The position numbers and the translations under genes are program-made. Under the pieces are notes generated by a model that saw nothing but the letters and a program-made list of their open reading frames with translations, was not told the origin of the DNA and did no database searches. Positions 22,342-32,529 of a stretch of 51,539 bases of DNA are shown piece after piece (positions within the stretch are counted from its first letter, which is position 1; every line of letters starts with the position of its first letter). Source of the stretch: Cudoniella acicularis (Eukaryota > Ascomycota > Leotiomycetes > Helotiales > Helotiaceae); the NCBI GenBank assembly GCA_013054445.1, contig JAAMPI010000214.1, forward strand, positions 1-51,539, given 5' to 3'.

Positions 22342-22684
22342 CGTTAGCTTTAAATGTGTGATTCACATATTGAACACGTTAACTAAGATCTATACATTCC
22401 AATCACGGGTAGTATAAGAGAGCAATAAATAATTACGGATGTCAATTTGAAAGAAAGTTATTTTAGAGCAAACCATCAAAATTATGTGTTAACTCTAGTT
22501 TTTGCTCGTCTCCCCTTTTATACTCCAAGGCGCCCTAAGGGCTCTCAGGAAAAGAGTTAATGATCGAGGGCTGGGAGTATGAGAAGGCTGCTAAGAATTG
22601 ATAATTGTAACCCTAAGAAAATAAGTATATACATTAAAAAACAAAATGTGATTTTTGAGGGATTATATTTGAAAATAAAAACAT
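22342..22684. other. Convergent intergenic region
   Basis: 343 bp of AT-rich sequence between the 3' ends of the exporter and the regulator. Likely 3' UTRs and terminators; nothing else seen. Confidence 0.4.
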
Positions 22685-24025
22685 CTATAACAATGATGAT
22701 TGTCCAATAAGAGACGACATTCGCTGGATAGAATCAACAAGGTGTTTCCTCTGTTCGCAAATCTGCTTTGCTGGCCCTCCGATGATATCGTGTAATATAT
22801 TTGATTCCAGAGAATAGGATTGAGACATCCGATCGAGTCCACTGTGAAGCTTGTGGGAGCGAGATGCAGTCAGGAGATTGACAAGCTCACTAGCCCTATC
22901 CGCTAGGTGCCCAACACTGCTCACCGTCTGAACCAATTCCATGGCCGAAGAAGGCTTTTCCGATTGGATGAGGCTGCAACCTGTAGTAGCCTCCAAAAGT
23001 TTACCGTGGACAGATGAAATAAGGTTTTGATATAGTATCATTAGACGATGGTAACACGAGAGTGATAGAAAGATGATGGCGGGATCAATTTCTGGCCCCG
23101 ATTCGCCTTCGTTCCCTAGTAAAAGGCTTGCACGGCTTTGGTGACTAGAATTTTCAACAGAACCTTCTGGTGATTTTGCCTCGTATTGTGGGCAACAGCT
23201 TCGAATGATCTCCGAAAAGGTCATTGTGAACTTGTATAAATCCTCAAAACTGGTAGTTATACCCGGTGGTTCCTTCCCAGAACCCCCCGCGGAACTTTCC
23301 AATAAATTATGGTAGACAGCAACGTGAAGGTCATAGAGTCGAGAAACCTTCACCTCTGTGTCTCTAGCGCCTTGAGGGCAGAGCCCCATGGGGATGATAC
23401 TTGAGATGGATGAACGCCTGTCATTGGATCGCGCGGAGTTGCTTGAGGGTCCCCTCCCCACCGGAGGTTCTGCGAGGTGAAAGCTTGATCCATTCGATGA
23501 ATTAAGTGTCCCAAGACCCTGTGAATCTTGCCAGCCTTGATGAACTCTGGTCCCATCCGCTCCGATCATTGAATGGCCAGGGTCTTGATAATTTTCCCAG
23601 CTTAAATTGTTGATATCAGCACCCCCTAGTCCCATCGAGATATGTGGGGTAGTTGAGAGCATAAACTGTTCGAAGTTGGCCTCGTTTTCAGGATAAGTGA
23701 CCTGGTCTTCTGCTGACTGGAAAGTAGTTTCGCCTTCCCCGAGAATTAAGGCTGTAAAGCGTGCGCCTTGTGGTTGTCTTAGCTCAGGTTCATTTTGAGA
23801 TTTTTGACGTGCTGTCATTTTTGGCTCTTCCATTTGCCTGGTATATGGTGAAACTCTATTGTGCACAAAAGGTGTAAATATGCAGAGTGCGCCAGCTTTA
23901 CGACATCGCTTGCAAGTGTCGCTCTCATCCTCGGTCTCGCATCGAAGCTTCTGCCCATGACAGCGATCACACACAGTTCTTTTTGAGGTAAGCTCGATGC
24001 CTCTTTCTCTGCATGCGGAAAACAT
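22685..24025 (-). CDS. Zn2Cys6 cluster regulator, AflR-like
   Basis: Intronless, 446 residues. The zinc cluster is at Cys19, 22, 29, 38, 41 and 48 (CX2CX6CX8CX2CX6C), followed by a basic/polar linker. The C-terminal half (about 215-430: SRLYDLHVAVYHNLL, FSEIIRSCC, LSCYHRLMILYQNL) resembles the aflatoxin-regulatory (AflR) domain found in polyketide cluster activators. It is probably nuclear and activates neighbouring biosynthetic genes through paired CGG triplets. It sits at the distal end of the cluster, convergent with the exporter. The frame is complete, so the cluster could still be switched on even if the synthetase is damaged. Confidence 0.85.
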   Translation of the reverse strand: MFSACRERGIELTSKRTVCDRCHGQKLRCETEDESDTCKRCRKAGALCIFTPFVHNRVSPYTRQMEEPKMTARQKSQNEPELRQPQGARFTALILGEGETTFQSAEDQVTYPENEANFEQFMLSTTPHISMGLGGADINNLSWENYQDPGHSMIGADGTRVHQGWQDSQGLGTLNSSNGSSFHLAEPPVGRGPSSNSARSNDRRSSISSIIPMGLCPQGARDTEVKVSRLYDLHVAVYHNLLESSAGGSGKEPPGITTSFEDLYKFTMTFSEIIRSCCPQYEAKSPEGSVENSSHQSRASLLLGNEGESGPEIDPAIIFLSLSCYHRLMILYQNLISSVHGKLLEATTGCSLIQSEKPSSAMELVQTVSSVGHLADRASELVNLLTASRSHKLHSGLDRMSQSYSLESNILHDIIGGPAKQICEQRKHLVDSIQRMSSLIGQSSLL

Positions 24026-24487
24026 GATGGTTGTTGTGCCCGAGGACCAGATGACGAATGCTATGGTATTGAGTTCGTGGTAATCGAAAATCGAAAAAAT
24101 GTATTGACTACTGTTCTACTGTAGGGATCACCGTCGTCACCTATAAAAGTTTCGGACTTGCAGATGGTCCGCTTGCTGGAGACCCTCCAACCGAACCAAG
24201 CCAACATGTTGGAACTCACGATGTACGCTATTTCTGGCCTATGCGGTCTGGAAACCATGTCGACATGAACGGCGCGCACCTTTCTTCACTTGTCTCGCAG
24301 CTTACCCTTGTGCCTTGCATCAAGCAAGCGCTCAGCATACATATCCGGGTCCCAGACGCACATGATTGGTGGCTACAATCGCCTAATACAGGCTTCGATG
24401 GAGGCGAAAGGACTCTACAACGGAGGCGAACGCCCTCGGGTTTACGCTACCTTCCCGCCCAGTTCCCCCTCCTCACCCCTCCCCTAC

Positions 24488-24651
24488 TTACTCCGTACCG
24501 GGGGGAATAAATGTTAAGTGACGCCATAGGATTTACCCAATCAGAGGCCAAGAAGAGATATCCTAGCCAGGTGATTGGTCAGACTGACTCGGAACAGGCG
24601 CTACAATCACCCTACATTTAACATTTATTACCACCTGTAGGTAGTAACTAG
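24488..24651. repeat. Possible short terminal-inverted-repeat element
   Basis: Left end ACTTACTCCGTACC..AATAAATGTTAAGTG and right end, read on the minus strand, AGTTACTACCTACAGG..AATAAATGTTAAATG match imperfectly over about 35 bp, with a perfect 12-bp core AATAAATGTTAA. The length of about 160 bp fits a MITE, but no clear target duplication is seen. Confidence 0.35.
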
Positions 24652-24864
24652 AAAGAAAGCGGATGATGGGAAAGTATTTTCCAACGTTACGCCACCCTAT
24701 ACATGTTCTTGTCACGAACGGACATATCACATGCAGGCCTAGGCCTTAGGCTCGGTTAGAACAGATAGGAAAGCAGAGAACCAGGGTCCTAAGTCACAAT
24801 GATCACGTGACCGCAGGACCGCAGGTGCGATCCTGCGATCTAGGCGATCCTCGAGCAAGAAGGT

Positions 24865-25096
24865 TCTATATAAGTAAAGTAAGTTTCTTTTTAGATAAGA
24901 GCTTTATACTTAAATTATTATAATAATCTTTTATTATATTTTAGTCTATCTTTATATACTATAATTATTCTTAGTTATTTTATAACATTCAAGTGATCGC
25001 GATAGCTTTCGTTTTCAAAAGCCTGAAAGCGGGGTCACAACGCCTGGAAATCGCTTAAAAGTAGCCTGAAAACGCAGACTGAGCTGACCAGGCTCG
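24865..25096 (-). repeat. Truncated copy of the 272-bp MITE family
   Basis: The minus strand from 25096 matches the left half of the copy at 27937-28208: inverted-repeat end CGAGCCTGGTCA, TTAAGCGATTT, CAGGC..GACCCCGC, ATCGCGATCAC, TATAAAATAACTAAGAATAATTATA. TTA follows the element at 25097-25099. The other inverted repeat is not found at the expected distance, so this copy is truncated or heavily diverged on its left side. The left limit given is approximate. Confidence 0.65.
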
Positions 25097-25285
25097 TTAC
25101 ACTAGGATAGCTGTGGATATTAGTAACTAGGTAAAGGAAAGGAGGTTTATATATAAGAATACGTAGAACGAGCGCTATTCAAGAGAATAAAAAGATGTAA
25201 ACATCAGGTATAAAATCTCAGCGAAAAGTATAGTTTAGAAATTAGAAAAGCTCTAATTGAAAACCCCACCCCTCAAACTCACCCC

Positions 25286-26042
25286 TCAACCCCGCACCTC
25301 GGCACTGGTAAGAATATTATATAGCTTACAAATGCACTCCTCGACGAGCTCTAGCGCATCCCCTCGCATCATCGCCTCTGGCTCCCAAGTCAATCCCGAA
25401 ACGTTATCAAATCCCTTCCAATGTGTGAGAAGTGCCTCGACAATAGGTCGGCCGGGCTTGAACTGTATAGAAACATGTACGTTAGTATATGCTTCACAAG
25501 GGTATGCTCCTGAGAAAGGAAGAGGAGAGCAAAAAACATGTACTTACTCGTTTCCGGCCGGAAGCTAGAAATTCAACAACTGCATGTACTTTTTCCTGAC
25601 TTACTCCCGAATCCTTCCCCTTCTAACGCTTTTGTTTGCTGGGTTGTTGCATCTACCTGTGTTAGATTTGCAGATGGAAAGACCAATTACCATAATAGAG
25701 TTGAAGTACGTTGCGTTTGGCCTTTGATGAGCGACCTCTTCTTCTCTTCATAGGCTGGCTGGCTTCTTTCTCGCTAGAGTTCTTGTGCGCGTTGTCATCC
25801 GGAGCTTGACGACCATCATTCCTGCCCTGTGTTACGGTTCGAGATTCAATAACACCGATATTTCTATCCATATCTATCTCTATGTCCATATCCTTCACGC
25901 TTCCAACCTCAGCGTCATCAACAACTTGTATTTCGTTCTCATCCTCCTCTACCTCGATATGCGCGTTCAGGTGCGATTTCATTGAATATTTCTTTGCTAG
26001 AGGCGTCAACTTCGACGCGACAGGTTTGCGACTATACTTTAC
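25286..26042 (-). CDS. Chromodomain-type protein, gene model incomplete at 5' end
   Basis: Three exons can be traced: 26042-25710, 25622-25548 and 25462-25286. The first encodes a Lys/Arg-rich start, an acidic stretch (IEVEEDENEIQ) and an AT-hook/NLS-like KRRRGRSSKAKR. The other two encode a chromodomain-like fold: VHAVVEFLASGRKR, then PIVEALLTHWKGF, LTWEPEAMM, ALELVEE, matching the W-K-G-[YF]...TWEP signature. Chromodomains bind methylated histone tails, so a heterochromatin role or descent from a retroelement integrase are both possible. The donor GTACTT at 25709 is weak. The start codon was not found; an upstream exon (about 26140-26082, APSKGIRVASSARPSRR) may join through a 39-bp intron. 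The 3' end could also continue, since a GTAAGC donor lies near the stop. Confidence 0.5.
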
Positions 26043-26388
26043 CTGTCCAATATTTCTTTGCGAAGTTCACGAAGGGCTTACTCTACGACTTGGCCTAGCT
26101 GAACTAGCTACCCGTATACCTTTTGAGGGTGCGAACTGTGTACCCTATGACCTGTAAAGGTTAGACCTTGCAAGAAAAGAAGATATGTAAAGTTTTCCTG
26201 TTCCTGGAATTCTTTCCTTAGATAGCAGATGTTAATGAGTGATATTAATGGCTCACGTGTAGAAAACAGAAATAATAGTACGATAATATGTTCACCCTTT
26301 AATCACTATGATTTTCTATCGTACCGCAAACCCCATTCTTTTTAGGTGCAAATTGCTATTTCACTTCATAACCAAAGGAGACCCTCTT

Positions 26389-27294
26389 CTAAGGCTTTAT
26401 GTCACGAAATGCGCTGCTCTTCTTCAACCAGGTCGAGAAATCCTGGAGATCTGGATAAATCTCTCGTGCACCTTTGATGTCGACGGCATATCCAGCCGTC
26501 TCAAACCATTTAAACATGGAACCAATGTCCTTCATCGCTACCTTCAAGACCGACCCAACTGTACAAAATGTTGTTGGCATTTCCACTCCCAATGCTTGCT
26601 TGAAAATCTCGCAAGCTTCTTCGAAGTTCAGCTCGTCACCAGCAATCCCCAAGGACTTCCCGGCATATTTTTCAGGCTCAAGCAGCGCCTTCGCCGCAAA
26701 TGCACCAATATCGCTCGCGGCAACGACCTGAATCCTCCTCTTTCCAACCTGCCTCCACATGGCAGCAAATCCTTTTCCAGGAAAATCGGGGGTCAAGTTA
26801 TCCATGAATGTTACAGGTCGCAAAATTGTCCACGACATAGGAGTTCCAATTGTCTTCTCCTTCAGGTACAACTCAATGCGATGTTTGGTCGCAATGTGGG
26901 GTACCGGCGTAGGATTTGTGTCAGATAGGACTTCTCCACCACGATCCGCAGATGTAAAAACGAAATGCTTGACTCCATGGCGTAGACTGGCGTCAATGAG
27001 ACCGTTGGCTTGAGCCTCTTCGGCACCTGGAGGTCCATGAATCGTGACACAAAAGACGGCATCAATTTGAGTGCCTGTGGCTGCGAATATTTCTTCTGGC
27101 GATGTTGGATCTCCACTGACAAGTCCAATTCGGGGGTCTGATGCGGCGAGAGATTTTGCCTTGGATGAGGAGGTGTTGCGAGTAAGTGCCAAGATTCGAA
27201 TTGAGGGGGCTGATGGGGCGGAAAGAAGGGCGGTGATGACGGAGCTTCCTTGGGTGCCGGTTGCACCAACGATGAGAAAGGTTTGAGTTGCCAT
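26389..27294 (-). CDS. NmrA-like NAD(P)-binding protein
   Basis: Intronless, 301 residues from ATG 27294; the frame also opens 18 bp earlier only at a TTG. N-terminal Rossmann motif FLIVGATGTQG (GxxGxxG type), then LTRN, VSGDPTSPEE, HFVFTSADRGG and LRPVTFMDN, all typical of atypical short-chain dehydrogenases of the NmrA/HSCARG group. The Tyr of the classical YxxxK triad is absent, as is usual in NmrA proteins, which often sense the NAD(P) redox state; some are true reductases. It stands alone between MITEs and the chromodomain gene, so membership of the metabolite cluster is unproven. Confidence 0.85.
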   Translation of the reverse strand: MATQTFLIVGATGTQGSSVITALLSAPSAPSIRILALTRNTSSSKAKSLAASDPRIGLVSGDPTSPEEIFAATGTQIDAVFCVTIHGPPGAEEAQANGLIDASLRHGVKHFVFTSADRGGEVLSDTNPTPVPHIATKHRIELYLKEKTIGTPMSWTILRPVTFMDNLTPDFPGKGFAAMWRQVGKRRIQVVAASDIGAFAAKALLEPEKYAGKSLGIAGDELNFEEACEIFKQALGVEMPTTFCTVGSVLKVAMKDIGSMFKWFETAGYAVDIKGAREIYPDLQDFSTWLKKSSAFRDIKP

Positions 27295-27936
27295 TGCGAG
27301 TTGTGAAAGCAATGAATTGTTTGTTTTGGTAAGGCTGAGTTTGAATTGATGATGATGTCTTATTGAAATGTTGATAGAAGGTGAACTGAATCTGGGGGGG
27401 AACCGGTGAAATATGTAGAAAAGTGGAATTCTGTTATTGAGTGTGATAACACTCTATTTTTGTCTGTCAGGATTCATATTATCATTTTCTCGGACGAACT
27501 TTCGAGGACGTTATCGCGATGATGATATTCCATAGCCTTTAGCGGAGGGATTCAACCCCCGCATCGGCCGTACGATTGCTGTGCCGTGGCCCTTATGCGA
27601 TTTTGGGTAGCACAGCGCACAAAACCACCCGTGTCCTTTCTTGGCCCCATTTCATGTCTTCCCACCACAGTGATTGGCGGTCAAATCGGGAATTAATCCG
27701 CCCCTCGATCCCATAGGCGACTCAGAACGCGCGCTGCGCAACAATTTCCCTATTTTCAAACTGCGAGCCCCTGAACTTCCCCACAGACGCTCAAGCCTGA
27801 GGAGCACCAAGTCTCGGCAGCCCAGCTCCCAACCTTACGAGCCCAACCTTCGGGTCTATATGCACAGGGCATTTTAGTTATGAATAAAATTTAAACCTTT
27901 TAACGTACTTGATCAGTAAGCGGCCCATATCACTAA

Positions 27937-28208
27937 CGAGCCTAGTCAAATAAGTCTGGGTTTTCAGGGCATATTTAAGCGATTTTCAGGCTTCGCGACC
28001 CCGCCTTCAGGCTTCCGAAAATCAAAGTTATCGTGATCACCTAAAAGTTATAAAATAGNCAGGAATAATTATAATATGAAATCTAGTAATCTTGAGTTAT
28101 AAAGGATAATGATACTTTCTATTCATTAACTTTTAAAAGTTTACAATTTTTCGATTTGGTTTCACTAGTAAAATGCCCTGAAAACCCAGACTTATCTGAC
28201 CAGGCTCG
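27937..28208 (+). repeat. 272-bp MITE, copy A, Harbinger/Tourist-like
   Basis: Terminal inverted repeats of about 34 bp: left CGAGCCTAGTCAAATAAGTC.. and right, read on the minus strand, CGAGCCTGGTCAGATAAGTC.., differing at only two positions. The element is flanked by a direct TAA at 27934-27936 and 28209-28211, a 3-bp duplication of the kind made by PIF/Harbinger transposases. The interior is AT-rich and non-coding. Contains N at 28059. Confidence 0.85.
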
Positions 28209-28419
28209 TAAGTTATCCTTCGGGTAGTCTATAGTCTGCTTCGCAAAATGTCATTCATTGAACACTTAAAAACGTCAAAACGACTGGCAATTTAAACGGA
28301 CATGCAAATTATCCGAACGCCTTTAACAAGAGTGGCTTCCTTTTACTCTATTTTGCAACAATACCTCACACCAAAATAATGCTTATTCTTCGAAGTGTTG
28401 CAGGTCACTCCCTACCTTA

Positions 28420-28691
28420 CGAACCAGGTGTCAGAAGTCCGTGCATTCAGGGCATTTTCAGGCATTTTTCAGGCTTCGCGATCCCGCTTACAGGCCTTTA
28501 AAAACGAGACTCATAGCAATCACTTAAAAGTTATAAAATAACTAAGAACAATTATTATTTACAATTTAGGAATTAATAGTTGAAGAAACTAAACTATACT
28601 TTTATTAACTAAAATTTTACGATTTAAAAGGGATAACTTTTTATTTAGTAGTAAAATACCCTAAACGCACAGACTTTTAACACCTGGTTCG
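28420..28691 (+). repeat. 272-bp MITE, copy B, Harbinger/Tourist-like
   Basis: Same length as copy A (272 bp) and related interior (CAGGCTTCGCGA, CCCGC, TAAAAGTTATAAAATA). Ends CGAACCAGGTGTCAGAAGTC.. / minus-strand CGAACCAGGTGTTAAAAGTC... Flanked by direct TTA at 28417-28419 and 28692-28694. It is more diverged from copy A in the inverted repeats than the two arms are from each other. Confidence 0.82.
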
Positions 28692-29370
28692 TTACTCCAA
28701 CTCCTGAAACGATCGAAAAATAATACCCTTCACAGAAACCATTCAACAACTTCTTCACAAAACACAAACCACATACGTAATTTCTTCCGACATACATGCT
28801 TTTCCAAAGGTCCCATTCCTGCTTGGAAAGTGGTATTTAATGTCGAGACCTTGCAATTTGCAACTCATCCGGCTTTCGCTTTGGCTTGGGCCTAGATGTC
28901 CCGGCCCGAAACCCCAACCCCACCAACCCCTCTATTCCAGCTATGAATGCTGACATTTTATTTCAAACTCAAAAGGACACTTTCTCAAAACGCGCTAGAA
29001 ATGAGGAACCAGAGATAGAAAGAATTAGCTATGAAAGCATCACACAAGCATTCAATTGCCCCAAAACGAAAAGCAAATTTTCATTCGTCATGTAAAAAGA
29101 GTGAAATCCAGTCTGTAGAAGAATTCTTCGCATCAAATACTTGAACGCTTGGACACTTGAGCAATTTAGAACCTACCCCCGACTTTGCGAGTTGTGTAAC
29201 ATCTGGATTTCAATCAGACTAATAGGTATCTTTTAATTTCATTTCACGTAGGCGCAAATTATTTTCAGTGACAACTTTCTTTGCATGATCCTAACAGCCT
29301 AGGTACAAAAAGTGCGAGAGGCTATATTGCGCAAGCTCCTCCTTTTGATGGAAAGCCAGATGAAGACCAA

Positions 29371-32300
29371 CTACCAGAATTTTTCAATCTTCGTCTTTTG
29401 GATGTAAACTTCAGCCATCACGCTCTGCTCATTTGCTGGCCGAACGAACCCCACGCCGTGGTCATTGTGATAACCAATGCCATCCATCTGCTTCAACATA
29501 CCACAAGCTGGCAGATACATGGAGCGAGCAGCCTCCAGCCTAGAAATGCTCTCTGGAGTCCAACCTGCTTCGCTTCCTAGTTCAAGAGACTTATTTTGCT
29601 TGAAGAGGTCATCGGCTTTCGTAGAGGATATGCCAACTTCATACCAGCTGCCCAATTGACTCTGGCATACTTTTGAGTCTGCCACATGTGGGTAGGCAAT
29701 GAAGACCTCGCGATCAATATTCGGAATCGGTTTCCGCTTGATAACCAAAGAGTCGATTTGGGAAACCTTAAGCATTGACTCGCTGTCTGAGCCGCTATAG
29801 CGAGTGATTCGGTGTACTCGAATACCATCAAATCGGTACGCCTTGATATGAGTATTGCTAATTTCAAAGCACAGCTTGGGCTGACTCAAACCAGCGCTGG
29901 TAAAATTAGTTAGGGGGCCTCTTGAAATGTTTTGGACGAGATAACTCACGGAATATAGAGAGATTTCTTTACTTCAGCCTCAAGACTGCCATATGTATCC
30001 CGTAGATCCTGACCGCATTCTGCCCCCTTTGCTTCAATTCTGAAATCCCAGTGTCGCTTTGTTCCGTGTACATAGAGACACCCGAGAGATGAGTAGGTTT
30101 TGATTTCCGTCGAGAAAGTCTCTCCATCAATCTCGATCACAAAAGATCTACTTGTCGCCTGATCGTAGTACATGAACTGGTAGATAACATCCCATTTGGA
30201 TTTCGGGCCCCAAAGTTCATTTCCTTCCGAGTCTTTCATATTCACAAGAAAGTCAATCTCAGCGTGGATTGTTGTGAGCTTGTTTGTAAAATACGTGTGC
30301 GGTTGAATGGCAGTTGGATATTGCGGCGGTCCTAGAAGTCTTGCTACTTTCTCGGCTTCCATGGTGTGATCTTTCATCTCCTTCCCAGCAATGTTATCTG
30401 GATTCACACCCAAAATGATGATGCGGCCAAATTCGGCTTGGACTTCAAACTGGCCTTTGAAACCACGAAGATCTTGCAGCATTTGTGCGAAATTGCGATC
30501 CAGCTCTTCACAGAAGCCTGGAACGGGATCCGCGGTCTTTGATGGCTGCTTATTGACTTTTTGTGAAACTCTTGGGGGGCTGGGTTGAGGAAGTCGGCCT
30601 TTAAATGGATTAGATTTAACTCCCTTCGAGTTCTTGGGTTTGGGTGCCTTTTGGTTCATAGTTCTATGAAACTTTCTGGTCTGTACTTCATCGATAGCTT
30701 GTCTTGTTTCCCCTTGACTAGTACTAATGGGTTTTATAGGGTCCCATATAGAAGGCAGAACCACAGATATACTGTCGTCGAGAAGGCTGTGTTGTTTGGG
30801 GAGACTGCGTTGCTCGGGGGCTATGGGACGGCGGCTTGCTGCTAGATCATGGGCGAATTCTGGTCGCTTGGGGATCATGGGCTCATTTCTCTTCACAAGC
30901 TCATCTCCGTATTCCCTATATGTATCCCAATCAGGCTTCAGTGCAGCAGAATCTATGAGAAATTAGGTTTTCATTAATAGTGGGATCATCTCAGGAACTC
31001 ACTCTTCGACCGAACTTCAGAAACACTTCCACGTCTGTGAACATCATCTCCCAAAAGGCGCTCTTCGGCGGTTGGCGGGATGGGGTCGGGAATCGTCTCA
31101 GGCACTTGATTTGCCCAGCGAGTAATCTGAGCAGCTTGTAATGTATCCATCATGGCGGGCGTGGCTGGTACAATAACATTGGGCACTTGCGCCGCCACTG
31201 AAGTTTCCACGATGCTTCTCTGTTGAGGAGAGAAGTATCGCATAGGGTCATCCTTCGATTCACCCTTAGAGCTAAAGTTGAAGTCCTTCCACTGGGTTGA
31301 GCCATCGGTATTGTCGGGGTCTTCGACAACGGGCGGTACTTTGATTTTCTTGTGAGGAACAAGTGATTGAGTCTGCGGATCCTTGAGAGCACAGCGAACT
31401 GTAACAGCATTGTGTAGCAGGCCGTAATGTCTATCAAAATGCCTCGTCTCCTCCTGATTATCGAGGTTATCTAGCAAAGTTGTGGCGTAAAATTTCTTCT
31501 TGTGAATCTTAACATCAGTCAAGTACTTCATTGAGACCTTTGGATGTGCGATATCTTCACCATAGAAACTATGGCCAGTGAGGATTCTTGGGGCCTAGTC
31601 AAAAGGTGAGAATAACATTCACAGAGAAGAAGCCAATCACCTACAGAGTACTTGAGAAGATTGTCCAGTTTTGAAATGGCAAGATCAACATTCTCCTCAG
31701 CATGACCGCCAATGTAAACCAACTTCTCGTTCAGGTTCCTGACCATATGGCATCCTGTCAGCCTCGTTAAATCCCGCAGAACTCCATCGGGCACAATTTC
31801 GTCAAGATCATTTTGACAGAGCCAGATGGACCTCGACTTGTAGTGTTTGATTTCAGATGGGTACTGAACATCGGACATCTGCTGAGATGATGAATCACTA
31901 GTTTCCTCTCCGCCTAGTTGTAAATTTTGTGTGTTCTTGTTCTGCGTCATCCAAATAAGAAGACGTTGGATCTTTTGGCTTTTGATCTGGAAAATTGTTA
32001 GAGAGGTAGGAGAGGATATTGCGATTCACTTTACCGGGTCATCTTCACCAACAGCTCCCACGTCATCTTCCTCCTCATCGCTGGAACTATCGCTATCATC
32101 GCTGTCGATGGGCTTGCGACGTACGATTACCTTTGGTTGGTTGATTCCATTTTCCCGCTCTTCTTCACGAATGACGCTGAACATGACATCTCGGAAAAGG
32201 CTCTCAACTTTGCCATAGTCCTCAGTGTAGCATTGAACTTGGAAGACGTAGTTGTCATTGTCCCATTCGCACTTCGCGGCCTATTGAGGAGAGATAGTTA

Positions 32301-32529
32301 GAAAAGTACAAAACAAAGATTCAATGAAAGAAAAACATACCAGATCTTGCTGTTGCAAGGCGCGCTGAAACCGGGTCTTGACATCCACTACACCTCCTGG
32401 GTAGAAGTACCATTCATTTGCGTAGATCAAATTTCGGTAGAGGATAGATTGCGAAATCGAAATATTGGTTGATTGGACTCCGAGCAAGAAGCTCATGCTA
32501 ACTCCCGTTGATGGCAATCGTGGAGCCAT
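29371..32529 (-). CDS. Uncharacterised fungal protein, 965 aa, KH-like segment
   Basis: Six exons: 32529-32341, 32280-32035, 31986-31645, 31594-31003, 30952-29950, 29896-29371; 966 codons closing exactly in phase with canonical GT-AG introns of 48-60 bp. The N-terminal 145 residues end in an acidic run (SDDSDSSSDEEEDD). Around residues 200-260, IVPDGVLRDLTRLTGCHMVR..VYIGGHAEENVDLAISKLDNLL looks like a KH-type nucleic-acid-binding fold. A long disordered Pro/Ser/Lys-rich middle (about 400-580) precedes a conserved-looking alpha/beta C-terminal half (FQVQAEFGRIIILG, TIHAEIDFLVN, WDFRIEAKGAE, DTYGSLEAEVKKSLYIP). I recall such proteins as a filamentous-fungal family of unknown function (possibly DUF7905) but cannot verify it. 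RNA binding is inference. Confidence 0.75.

Larger units (their letters stand above)
24026..25285. other. Intergenic, 1.26 kb, repeat-bearing cluster edge
   Basis: Promoter of the regulator, then a possible short inverted-repeat element (about 24488-24651), then a truncated MITE (about 24865-25096). No protein gene supported. Confidence 0.4.
27295..29370. other. Gene-poor 2.1 kb with two MITEs
   Basis: Promoter of the NmrA-like gene, then two complete MITEs (27937-28208, 28420-28691) 211 bp apart, then sequence with no supported gene. A 69-codon frame at 28886-29095 shows no recognisable feature. One base is undetermined (N at 28059). Confidence 0.45.

Noticed and set aside
25551..25562. Palindrome TTCCGGCCGGAA as an operator
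   Set aside because: It lies within the coding exon of the chromodomain gene model, so a regulatory reading is not needed.
27540..27590. tRNA-like T-arm on the minus strand (GCGGGGGTTGAATCCCTCCGC)
   Set aside because: A stem and 7-nt loop can be drawn, but the loop lacks the TTC core and no acceptor, D or anticodon arms fit around it.
28886..29095. 69-codon plus-strand frame
   Set aside because: Polar sequence with no family feature, in repeat-rich intergenic DNA; not enough to call a gene.
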